Below, piece by piece: positions 1-5,837 of a stretch of 5,837 bases of DNA. The DNA is taken from the NCBI GenBank assembly GCA_038259855.1, contig JBBSOJ010000211.1, positions 1-5,837 of the forward strand, written 5' to 3'. Position numbers and translations under genes: made by a program. Below the pieces are notes generated by a model. That model worked only from the letters and a program-made list of their open reading frames with translations, made no database searches and was not told where the DNA came from. This DNA comes from JBPOFM01 sp038259855 (lineage in GTDB: Bacteria > Bacteroidota > Bacteroidia > Flavobacteriales > Flavobacteriaceae). Numbering within the stretch: position 1 is the stretch's first letter; the number at the start of each line of letters is the position of its first letter.

Positions 1-152
1 ATAGCGAAAAGCAAGAGATGTGGACTTTGGATTTACCAGAAGTTCAAGGGGCTGAACCTCGTGGGATAGGTATTTCACCAGATGGAAAATTGTTGATTTT
101 TTGTAGCTATGACAAAGAAGGTGGGTTCTATTTATATAGGCAACAAGAATAA
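1..152 (+). CDS. C-terminal fragment of a PD40/WD40-like beta-propeller protein
   Basis: An open frame enters from the left edge (first complete codon at 3) and ends with TAA at 150-152, leaving about 49 residues. The fragment contains the stretch GIGISPDGKLLIFCSYD followed by GGFYLYR. The S-P-D-G-K core between two short hydrophobic strands is the signature of PD40 (WD40-like/TolB-type) propeller blades. The parent protein is therefore probably a beta-propeller, perhaps an envelope or periplasmic protein of the TolB-like kind common in Bacteroidota. Its N-terminus, any signal peptide and any catalytic domain lie outside the window, so its function cannot be stated. It is separated from the glycosyltransferase genes by more than 300 bases and a probable promoter, so it is unlikely to be in their operon. 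Confidence 0.75.
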   Translation, partial: SEKQEMWTLDLPEVQGAEPRGIGISPDGKLLIFCSYDKEGGFYLYRQQE

Positions 153-514
153 GGAATACCCTGCACTATCAATTCACTAAAGTCAACAGACATCATAATA
201 CACTTCAACAACTTTTTTTTTAATACTGTCAATAAAATATTGGGTTGATGACGATCACAGGGTCTTTCCCAATGCTCAGAAACAATAGTGAATAAACGCA
301 GTCCTTGTTCCAAGGAAATATTTTGTTTGCCCTATTGTCCAAATTGGCCACTTGATCCCATTTTTGAACGCTCTACATACCGCCAAATTTTAGCTTAAGA
401 AGTTATGATAGGGTTAATACTTAATTCAATAACGACCGATCCAAAGAAATTTAAAATATATTTTTGAGGGCTCTCAAATTTGCTACCCATTATGTTTTAA
501 ATAATTGTAATAAC
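153..514. other. Intergenic region without a convincing gene
   Basis: This stretch separates the propeller gene from the first glycosyltransferase. All + strand frames are broken by stops. A 61-codon - strand frame (313-128) starts with TTG, overlaps the end of the upstream gene and resembles no family I know. A run of T at about 213-221 lies downstream of the propeller gene but has no clear stem before it, so I do not call a terminator. A tiny GGG/CCC inverted repeat at about 260-270 is too short to mean anything. The one element I can support is the -7 box at 459-466. The region is long for such a compact genome and could hold a decayed gene or a small RNA, but nothing shows this directly. 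Confidence 0.5.
459..466 (+). promoter_or_regulatory. Probable Bacteroidota -7 promoter box for the glycosyltransferase operon
   Basis: TATTTTTG matches the Bacteroidota sigma-ABfr consensus TAnnTTTG exactly. Transcription would start about 5-8 bases downstream, near 471-474, giving a leader of roughly 40 bases before the ATG at 515. No good -33 TTTG/TTG element is visible at the expected distance. The last three bases (464-466) are the TTG that could be taken as an upstream start codon. If this is the promoter, that TTG is not in the mRNA. Confidence 0.5.
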
Positions 515-1906
515 ATGATTAGTGAAGCGTTCATAGGTTTTTTAAACCTTCTATTATGGATCAACTTGATAGGAATACTATTTTTAAGTTTTCTTAGGAT
601 ATATTTTATTGGTAAATCCAAAGTATCAAATTATTCTGACCTCAAATTTTCCGAGCCTTTTGTAAGCATTCACTTTGCCATTTGCGATGAACCTGCAGAG
701 ATAGTTTTAGACACGCTGCACTCCTTCAAAGATTTAAATTATACCAATTTTGAAGTTATTATTGTATCAAACAATACAAAAAACCTAAGCTCTTGGAAAC
801 CAATAGCGTCATTCGCTAAAGAATTTGAAAATTTCAAGTTTTTCCATTTTGACTTGATTGATGGTTACAAAGCTGGTGCTTTAAATATTGCTTTAAATCA
901 CTCTAATCACAACACGGACTATATTTTTACTGTAGATTCAGATTACAAATTACACCCAAATGCTTTGAGGTTTGCGGTTGGTTCTATTCAAGAAAAGAAA
1001 GTAGATGTTTTGCAGTTTCCTCAAGATTATAGAAACACATGTAGTAATACGGAAGGTCTTCAAACTAATTATAAACATTATTTTGAATGCTACCTATCTG
1101 CCATGGATGAAGATCAACTTGGTCTTCCAACTGGTACTCTTACACTCATAAAAATGGAGGTCTTTAAAAATGGTTTATCATGGCCCACTGAAACTATTAC
1201 TGAGGATGCCCATTTTGGAGTAGAATTGCTAAGCCGCAAATTTAAAATTGGGTATTGCAATCTCAGTATTGGTACAGGTACTATGCCCACATCGGTTAAT
1301 GACTACAATAAACAATATAAAAGATGGCTACTTGGAAATTTTCAAACACTTGTATTATGTTTGAAGAAAAAAGAGATAAATGTGATTCAAAAACTTAGAC
1401 TATTTACGATGCTAACAGCTTGGATCAATCTTTTAGCGGTACCAATTATCATCTCCTTTTTGGGACTTCCTTTTTTATTGATCAACACAAATAGCGTTGC
1501 AATATTATATGTTTTAATTATTTCATCCCTATCCGTACACATCATAACACAATTATATGTCCTCTTATTAACGTCAAAGGGAAATTACTCTCTAACGTTT
1601 AAAGCTTTACTGGTGCATATCAGCACCATTGAGATAGGCTCTTTTCACTGGCTAACTTATTTCATCAACACACACAAACCATTTATTAGAACTAATAAAT
1701 ATTTGGGCAAAGATGGAGTTTCATACCATTTTTTATTATTACCGCTCATCTTATTTCTAAGCGCTTTTTTATGTCTTTTATTCGATTCAAGAATTGTTGG
1801 TCTTGCATTACTTACCATTTCAAGCATTGCTCTCATTGGAAAACTGCGTTTGATGTATGAGCTTTTTTATTCAAAAGATAATCTTTCCAAATTGTATAGA
1901 ACATGA
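515..1906 (+). CDS. Membrane-embedded processive-type family 2 glycosyltransferase (glucan synthase-like)
   Basis: Predicted inner-membrane GT-A enzyme that transfers sugars from a nucleotide sugar, in the broad cellulose/hyaluronan/beta-glucan synthase class. I start it at ATG 515 (463 aa). The frame is open to TTG 464, but that codon lies in the likely promoter and would put 17 polar residues before the first helix. Order: helix at residues 6-32; GT2 domain about 48-255 with KAGALN (119-124), the D-x-D motif DSD (141-143), TED (229-231) and QYKRW (267-271, the Q-x-x-R-W signature of processive enzymes); then about four or five hydrophobic segments (298-323, 329-353, perhaps 365-385, 405-423, 427-443). 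The nucleotide-site loop reads VSNNT near residues 84-88, where I expect an Asp instead of Ser. No PilZ domain is present. It is first in a four-gene coupled operon, and its stop overlaps the next ATG. Sugar and product are unknown. Confidence 0.88.
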   Translation: MISEAFIGFLNLLLWINLIGILFLSFLRIYFIGKSKVSNYSDLKFSEPFVSIHFAICDEPAEIVLDTLHSFKDLNYTNFEVIIVSNNTKNLSSWKPIASFAKEFENFKFFHFDLIDGYKAGALNIALNHSNHNTDYIFTVDSDYKLHPNALRFAVGSIQEKKVDVLQFPQDYRNTCSNTEGLQTNYKHYFECYLSAMDEDQLGLPTGTLTLIKMEVFKNGLSWPTETITEDAHFGVELLSRKFKIGYCNLSIGTGTMPTSVNDYNKQYKRWLLGNFQTLVLCLKKKEINVIQKLRLFTMLTAWINLLAVPIIISFLGLPFLLINTNSVAILYVLIISSLSVHIITQLYVLLLTSKGNYSLTFKALLVHISTIEIGSFHWLTYFINTHKPFIRTNKYLGKDGVSYHFLLLPLILFLSAFLCLLFDSRIVGLALLTISSIALIGKLRLMYELFYSKDNLSKLYRT

Positions 1907-2961
1907 ACATAGGTATTATAGCGCATGACGCCCATCCTATAGCAGAACCCTACCAAGGAGGTCTCGAAATGCTTACAAGTTTGCTAGTAAATGAGTTGGT
2001 AAACCGAGGTCATGAAGTAACCACACTTTGCCTGCAAGGCTCTGAACTTAGTGGTAGAATGATCTATTATTCTAAGGTGGAAACCTCACTTGCTCCATTC
2101 GAGACCGAAACTGAACTGCACAAATTTGGACATTTTTATAAATCTATATCTGAATTTTTGAGCAAAGACTATGATCTTATTCATAATCATTCGCTTAGCC
2201 ATCACGCCATAATATCAGGTAGTTTGTTATCAACCTGCTTTATAACTTCATTCCATACCCCCGTTTTTGATAATTTAAATGTTGCCCTACAAGCGGTTCA
2301 TAAAAATCCCAATCAAGTCTTTACCGCTGTAAGCAATAATTTGAATACGGTGTACCAAGAGCATTTGATCCAACTTCAAACTGTTTATAACGGCATTGAT
2401 TTAAGGACGTGGGATACTTCAGATATAACTGAAAATTATTTCTCCTGGTGTGGAAGAATTTGCAAGGAAAAAGGACTGATCGAAGTCATGGACTTGTGTC
2501 ACGAAAATGGCGTAAATCTCAAAATTGCGGGTCCTATAGCAAATCAAGACTATTATGATACACATGTTGAACCTCGATTAAAAGATTATAACTGTTGTGA
2601 CTATTTGGGTCATCTTAAACATCAACCATTAAATCAATTTTACGCAAAAAGTAAAGCATTAATTTTTTCGAGCACTTGGGAGGAACCTTACGGTTTAGTG
2701 ATCGCTGAGGCATTAGCTTCTGGAACACCAGTAATAGGTAATAACATAGGCGCGGCTAGCGAAATCATTACGGACGAATGCGGGGTTTTATTTGACTTGA
2801 AAAAACCCAGTACATTTAAAGATGCACTTGTTGACTTAAAATCGATTCAAGTTTCAAAGTGCCGAGAGCGCGCTGAAACTTTTTGTTCACATCTGATCAT
2901 GGTTGATAATTATGAAACACTATATTATCAACTGACTCAACATAGCATTCCAGCACTATGA
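1903..2961 (+). CDS. Family 4-type (GT-B) glycosyltransferase
   Basis: A 352-aa soluble, probably cytoplasmic retaining glycosyltransferase using a nucleotide-sugar donor. The N-terminal Rossmann half begins with MNIGIIAHDAHPIAEP and the acceptor-side glycine loop GGLE (19-22), followed by SFHTP (116-120) and VYNGID (161-166), a usual marker of the inter-domain region. The C-terminal half has WCGRICKEKG (182-191) and KIAGPI (207-212). The donor-binding E-x7-E motif lies in EEPYGLVIAE (Glu261 and Glu269), followed by ALASGTPVIG. Length is typical of the family. There is no signal peptide or membrane helix. The start ATG overlaps the previous stop as ATGA, and its own stop overlaps the next gene in the same way, so translation is probably coupled. 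The donor sugar and acceptor cannot be read from the sequence. Confidence 0.9.
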   Translation: MNIGIIAHDAHPIAEPYQGGLEMLTSLLVNELVNRGHEVTTLCLQGSELSGRMIYYSKVETSLAPFETETELHKFGHFYKSISEFLSKDYDLIHNHSLSHHAIISGSLLSTCFITSFHTPVFDNLNVALQAVHKNPNQVFTAVSNNLNTVYQEHLIQLQTVYNGIDLRTWDTSDITENYFSWCGRICKEKGLIEVMDLCHENGVNLKIAGPIANQDYYDTHVEPRLKDYNCCDYLGHLKHQPLNQFYAKSKALIFSSTWEEPYGLVIAEALASGTPVIGNNIGAASEIITDECGVLFDLKKPSTFKDALVDLKSIQVSKCRERAETFCSHLIMVDNYETLYYQLTQHSIPAL

Positions 2962-3971
2962 TTGCATATTACGCACATAGCCAAGGTTTTGGACACAGCA
3001 ATTCTGGACAGGAATTTTGTAGAGCAATTGGTAATAACGCACTAATCATTAGCGCTTCAGCTTTTAATTTTGATAAATCTATAAAAGTCACAAAGATAAG
3101 CAGTGAGGATACCGATTACCAGAACTATCTAAAAACTATTTACAATATTCCGGTTTATGCGCATTATTTACCAAAATCAAAAAAGAATATCTTGCTTCGG
3201 AACTTTCAGATTTTGGATTGCTGCATAAAATATAATATAAAATTTGCGTTGGTAGATGTCAGTGTGGAAACAGCACTGCAGTTTAGAATAGCCGGAATTC
3301 CATATGCCTACCATAAAATGCTTGGGGATAGAGATGATTTACCACATAGGATTGCCTATGAAGCCTCAGAATTTTTGTTCGCCTATTATCCAAAACAAAT
3401 GGAAAATAGCTCTGACAGGAATCTGAATGCCAAAACCACGTATTTAGGTTTTATCTCGAGATTTAAATTTAGAGTGGCACCTAAAACAGATAAATTAGAT
3501 CCAAAAGGTAATCTGAAAATCCTGATACTCATGGGGAATGGTGGCACGAGGCTAAATAAAGACACCATTACCTCAATATGCTCTCAGCAAAAACATTATC
3601 ATTTTACACTAGTTGGATTAAACGAATCCATAAATCTTCCGAATTTGACACAACTAACTTTTACTAAAGATTTGGAATTCCTTATATCAAGGAATGACTT
3701 GGTTTTATCTTCCTGCGGCATAAATTTGACTTCCGAAGTTTTAGCGATAAAAAATAAATTTATTGCAATACCCGAAGACAGGCCCTATGACGAACAACAT
3801 ATGATAATGCAAGGTTTGGAAAAAAACAACCTGGCAGTACAACTGGATTTAGACAATATTCATGATTCTATATCACAATATCTAAAATTACCTTTAAATA
3901 AAGATTTGGAATCTTATTTTGGTTCCATGGATGAATTTAAAAAATTAGAAAATTTAAAATCTTACTTATGA
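2958..3971 (+). CDS. MurG/GT28-like (GT-B) glycosyltransferase
   Basis: A 337-aa protein with a two-domain GT-B layout. The N-terminus is MIAYYAHSQGFGHSNSG, a strand followed by a glycine/His loop resembling the GTGGH-type acceptor loop of MurG and related enzymes. A second strand segment is KFALVDVSVE (95-104). The linker is near 170-185. The C-terminal half starts with LKILILMGNGGTR (186-198), like the GGSxGA loop of GT28 enzymes, and includes LVLSSCGINLTSEVLAI (248-264) and IAIPEDRPYDEQHM (269-282), which correspond to the donor-site region and to the P-x-x-x-x-x-x-Q-x-x-N/M segment of MurG-like proteins. No membrane segment or signal peptide is visible. It is coupled on both sides by ATGA overlaps. 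It is too divergent and wrongly placed to be the peptidoglycan MurG. It most likely adds one sugar to the glycan made by its neighbours. Confidence 0.78.
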   Translation: MIAYYAHSQGFGHSNSGQEFCRAIGNNALIISASAFNFDKSIKVTKISSEDTDYQNYLKTIYNIPVYAHYLPKSKKNILLRNFQILDCCIKYNIKFALVDVSVETALQFRIAGIPYAYHKMLGDRDDLPHRIAYEASEFLFAYYPKQMENSSDRNLNAKTTYLGFISRFKFRVAPKTDKLDPKGNLKILILMGNGGTRLNKDTITSICSQQKHYHFTLVGLNESINLPNLTQLTFTKDLEFLISRNDLVLSSCGINLTSEVLAIKNKFIAIPEDRPYDEQHMIMQGLEKNNLAVQLDLDNIHDSISQYLKLPLNKDLESYFGSMDEFKKLENLKSYL

Positions 3972-4831
3972 TTCCCAATCAGATTTCAATAATTATAATT
4001 TTTCATAAAAGACTTGACCACCTCCAGAATGTACTGAAAGGACTTGAGAATGGAAGGGAGCTTCCAGAGGAGGTAATTTTAATTGAAATGGATTACGAGA
4101 AAGTGAAAGTCCCAACTTCCAAATTAGCCATTAGACATATACTAATTACTGATTTTGATCTGACAAATTTACCTATTGCCAAAGCACGAAATATTGGTGC
4201 AATCCATGCCAAATTTGAAACTCTAGCATTTCTTGATGTGGATTGCATTCCTTCTTATAACTATGTTGCTGATCTAAGGCTTTTTGAACTCAACGCAAAT
4301 GCACTTTATATGGGTCGACCAATGTATTTGACAGACACCCTTGACAATTTAGAGAATTTTGAGTTTACATCTCAAGCTATCTTGCATCCTCAGAGACCTA
4401 ATTACGAAGGCGTCTTGCAAACTTCAGATTATGGCTTGTTTTGGAGTTTGTGTTTTTTTATGTCCTCGACATTATTTTTTGAACTGAGGGGATTTGATGA
4501 AAACTATTCAGGATATGGTGCTGAGGATACCGATTTAGCGTTCGAATGCCAATCGCGCAAAATTCCGTTGATTTTAACAACGCTCACCGCCTATCACCAA
4601 AAGCATGATTTTATGCGTCCGCCTTTAAAATCCCTCAAATCCATTGTGGACAATTGCAATTACTTCTTTTCGAAATGGTCAATTTGGGCAATGGCAAATC
4701 ACCTTGAAAAATTTAAAGAATTAGGATTTATTGATTGGAGTATTGACGATACGAAGCCTATTTCCATTATTAAGATACCAGAATATGCAGATTTCGATAA
4801 GCTTATGATTTATGATGAGCCTTTTGCATAA
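3968..4831 (+). CDS. Family 2 glycosyltransferase with galactosyltransferase-like (GT7C-like) motif
   Basis: A 287-aa soluble GT-A protein and the last gene of the four-gene run. Residues 6-12 (SIIIIFH) form the first strand of the fold. LPIAKARNIGA (68-78) is the usual nucleotide-proximal helix, and FLDVDC (88-93) carries the D-x-D-type metal/nucleotide motif. Downstream, ELRGFDENYSGYGAEDTDLA (172-191) is the G-F-D-E...G-Y-G-x-E-D-T-D-L block shared with beta-galactosyltransferase/GT7 C-terminal domains, where the E-D pair (186-187) is the acceptor-side or catalytic-base region. A His pair follows (AYHQKH, 208-213). No membrane segments are present. This architecture is seen in bacterial chondroitin-type and galactosyltransferase-like GT2 enzymes, but sugar specificity is not predictable. 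The start overlaps the preceding stop (ATGA). The stop is followed at once by a weak hairpin. Confidence 0.87.
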   Translation: MIPNQISIIIIFHKRLDHLQNVLKGLENGRELPEEVILIEMDYEKVKVPTSKLAIRHILITDFDLTNLPIAKARNIGAIHAKFETLAFLDVDCIPSYNYVADLRLFELNANALYMGRPMYLTDTLDNLENFEFTSQAILHPQRPNYEGVLQTSDYGLFWSLCFFMSSTLFFELRGFDENYSGYGAEDTDLAFECQSRKIPLILTTLTAYHQKHDFMRPPLKSLKSIVDNCNYFFSKWSIWAMANHLEKFKELGFIDWSIDDTKPISIIKIPEYADFDKLMIYDEPFA

Positions 4832-4847
4832 AGCTGATTTTCAGTTT
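4831..4847 (+). terminator. Weak hairpin after the glycosyltransferase operon
   Basis: AAGCTGA and TCAGTTT (with one G-U wobble) form a 7-bp stem around a TTT loop and end in a T run to 4849, directly after the TAA at 4829-4831. The stem is short and A/T-rich, so termination would be inefficient. Read on the - strand, the same element has an internal A-C mismatch and is weaker still. It fills nearly all of the 19-bp convergent spacer. Confidence 0.35.
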
Positions 4848-4850
4848 TTG

Positions 4851-5342
4851 CTAGCCGTATAATTCGATAAAACGCTGTTTTAATTTCTGGTAACTTTCAT
4901 GTTTTTTTGCGATATTCAACTGTCTTTTAAAAATTTCAGCAGCTTCAGCTTTGATGGCATCTTCTAGTCCACGTTCAATAAGCGCTCTTCCGTGTGAACC
5001 ACTTTCACCTTTTTTATCCATTGGTACAGGTCCAACATATTTTTTGCCTCCTGGATAATTAGCGTAACGTCTTGCCCGGGTAAAACCCATTTGCAAGAAT
5101 TTCCGTGCCATATCGGCACCAATAAAATCGTCTTCTTTCAAATAGTCCAAAAACAATGCATATATCTTATCGGCTGAAATTTGAGCCACTTCGGGATTTT
5201 TAAATTTCCAATGCGGCAAGATTTCAGATTTGTATGGCTCTACAGTTAAAACACCTTGCTCTCCCCTACCTATGGCATATAATTCGGGAGTCTTTCTGAG
5301 ATTAAGATTTTTATAATCTAGAGAGTAATCGAATTTTTTCAT
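4851..5342 (-). CDS. DUF4385 family protein of unknown function
   Basis: A 163-aa protein read leftward from ATG 5342-5340 to TAG at 4853-4851. The frame is open two codons further to a TTG at 5348, but the ATG gives MKKFDYSLDY, the usual beginning of this family. Conserved stretches seen here are ELYAIGRGEQGVLTVEPYKS, ILPHWKFK, DFIGADMARKFLQMGFTRAR and RYANYPGGKKY, which match what I remember of DUF4385. The C-terminal third is charged and helical (KAEAAEIFKRQ and onward). There is no signal peptide or membrane segment, so the protein is probably cytoplasmic. No function is known to me. It lies convergent to the glycosyltransferases and divergent from the acyl-CoA dehydrogenase, so it is a single-gene unit and need not share their role. 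It looks like an ordinary conserved chromosomal gene. Confidence 0.85.
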   Translation of the reverse strand: MKKFDYSLDYKNLNLRKTPELYAIGRGEQGVLTVEPYKSEILPHWKFKNPEVAQISADKIYALFLDYLKEDDFIGADMARKFLQMGFTRARRYANYPGGKKYVGPVPMDKKGESGSHGRALIERGLEDAIKAEAAEIFKRQLNIAKKHESYQKLKQRFIELYG

Positions 5343-5410
5343 ATGCAATCGGTATCAGCTACAACAAGTTTATTGAGTTAAATAAATTCTCTATAAAACT
5401 ACTTTTCGTT

Positions 5411-5418
5411 CAAAAATA
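5411..5418 (-). promoter_or_regulatory. Probable -7 promoter box for the DUF4385 gene
   Basis: On the - strand this reads TATTTTTG, an exact match to TAnnTTTG. It would start transcription near 5404, about 60 bases before the ATG at 5342. No clear -33 element is seen. The box is one arm of the palindrome at 5410-5430. Confidence 0.45.
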
Positions 5419-5421
5419 TAA

Positions 5422-5429
5422 TAATTTTG
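5422..5429 (+). promoter_or_regulatory. Probable -7 promoter box for the acyl-CoA dehydrogenase gene
   Basis: TAATTTTG matches TAnnTTTG exactly. Transcription would begin around 5434-5437, leaving a leader of about 15-18 bases before ATG 5452. That is short but workable in a group that depends little on Shine-Dalgarno pairing. No convincing -33 element lies upstream. Confidence 0.45.
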
Positions 5430-5451
5430 ATTAATTAAATGCACTGTTCAC

Positions 5452-5837
5452 ATGATGTCACAAAATAAAGCTTATAGTCCCAACGAGTCGAAAAAAGTCA
5501 AAGATAATTATTTGAAAATCTTTACTGACGGATATGTGCGCAACAGTGAAGAATTCCCAACAGAAGGATTACACCGATTGAGAGATCATGGTTTCTTGAC
5601 CGCCAATATACCCCAAGAACATAGCGGTTGGGGTTGGGGAAATACATCGTATAATATTCAGTTATTGGATTTACTTCGTCATGTTGGTAGCCATGATCTC
5701 TCATTAGGGAGAATTTTCGAGGGTCACGTCAACGCTATGACACTCATTACCAATTTTGGATCAAAGCATCAGAAGAAAATGTACTTTAATGAAGTCTTAG
5801 ATGGAAAAGTGTTTGGAATTTGGAATTCAGAACTTCC
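5452..5837 (+). CDS. Acyl-CoA dehydrogenase family protein, N-terminal part
   Basis: The frame starts at ATG 5452 (a second in-frame ATG follows at 5455; an in-frame TGA at 5428-5430 bounds it upstream) and stays open to the right edge, giving 128 residues. The protein shows the helical N-terminal domain of flavin-dependent acyl-CoA dehydrogenases. LHRLRDHGFLTANIPQEHSG (40-59) is the 'L...G...iPeeyGG' block, followed by LLDLLRHVGSHDLSLGRIFE (71-90), GHVNAMTLITNFGS (91-104) and the edge of the middle domain, GKVFGIWNSEL (118-128), where the FAD-contacting strand begins. The catalytic Glu and the C-terminal domain lie outside the window. The enzyme would oxidise an acyl thioester at the alpha-beta position, or act on a related substrate. 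The SLGRxxEGHVNA form is one I associate with homologues in glycan/PIG-L deacetylase clusters rather than with fatty acid degradation, but this is from memory. Confidence 0.85.
   Translation, partial: MMSQNKAYSPNESKKVKDNYLKIFTDGYVRNSEEFPTEGLHRLRDHGFLTANIPQEHSGWGWGNTSYNIQLLDLLRHVGSHDLSLGRIFEGHVNAMTLITNFGSKHQKKMYFNEVLDGKVFGIWNSEL

Larger units (their letters stand above)
5410..5430. repeat. 21-bp near-perfect palindrome in a divergent intergenic region
   Basis: The sequence from TCAAAA to TTTTGA is symmetric about position 5420, with 9 of 10 arm positions complementary (the mismatch pairs 5416 with 5424). It contains both outward-facing -7 boxes. The symmetry could simply come from two TTTG-ending boxes placed back to back in A/T-rich DNA, or it could be a binding site for a dimeric regulator that controls both genes. 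Confidence 0.55.

Noticed and set aside
205..225. T-run after the propeller gene as a terminator
   Set aside because: No stable stem precedes the T-run, so a Rho-independent terminator cannot be supported.
227..232. TTGACA on the - strand, like a sigma70 -35 box
   Set aside because: The organism looks like Bacteroidota, whose main sigma factor does not use this motif, and no gene lies suitably downstream.
128..313. A 61-codon - strand frame with a TTG start
   Set aside because: It overlaps the end of the upstream gene, has a rare start, includes a lysine run from a homopolymer and resembles no known protein. Kept only as part of the gap description.
515..1906. Calling the first gene cellulose synthase (bcsA)
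   Set aside because: It lacks a PilZ domain, is shorter, has an atypical VSNNT loop, and has no bcs partner genes nearby.
3386..3568. A 60-codon - strand frame
   Set aside because: It lies wholly inside the MurG-like gene, which has strong coding motifs in its own frame; it is a shadow.
5522..5704. A 60-codon - strand frame
   Set aside because: It is antisense to the acyl-CoA dehydrogenase frame, whose protein is clearly recognisable; it is a shadow.

Overview
The window is AT-rich, has short spacers, weak or A/T-rich ribosome-binding regions, and three good matches to the Bacteroidota -7 promoter motif TAnnTTTG. Together with protein sequences of Bacteroidota character, this points to a chromosomal segment of a Bacteroidota bacterium (Flavobacteriia or a relative). 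No tRNA, rRNA, CRISPR array or intact mobile element was seen.

Layout. (1) Positions 1-152 hold the C-terminal end of a protein with a PD40/WD40-like propeller repeat. (2) Positions 153-514 have no convincing gene and contain a probable promoter at 459-466. (3) Positions 515-4831 hold four glycosyltransferase genes on the + strand, each joined to the next by a 4-base ATGA stop/start overlap: a membrane-embedded processive-type GT2, a GT4-type GT-B enzyme, a MurG/GT28-like GT-B enzyme, and a soluble GT2 with a galactosyltransferase-like (GT7C-like) acceptor-side motif. (4) A 19-bp convergent spacer with a weak hairpin separates them from a - strand DUF4385 gene (4851-5342). (5) A 109-bp divergent intergenic region carries two back-to-back -7 boxes inside a near-perfect palindrome. 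(6) The 5' end of an acyl-CoA dehydrogenase-family gene begins at 5452 and runs off the window.

The four glycosyltransferases probably act together on one glycan or glycolipid. The membrane GT2 would build or extend a chain or lipid-linked sugar at the inner membrane, and the three others would add sugars in the cytoplasm. The product cannot be read from the sequence: the window shows no flippase, polymerase, sugar-nucleotide synthesis gene or export gene. The acyl-CoA dehydrogenase downstream is the type I recall next to PIG-L deacetylases, methyltransferases and glycosyltransferases, so the cassette may continue beyond the right edge. The most interesting item is this compact, translationally coupled four-enzyme glycosylation cassette of unknown product.
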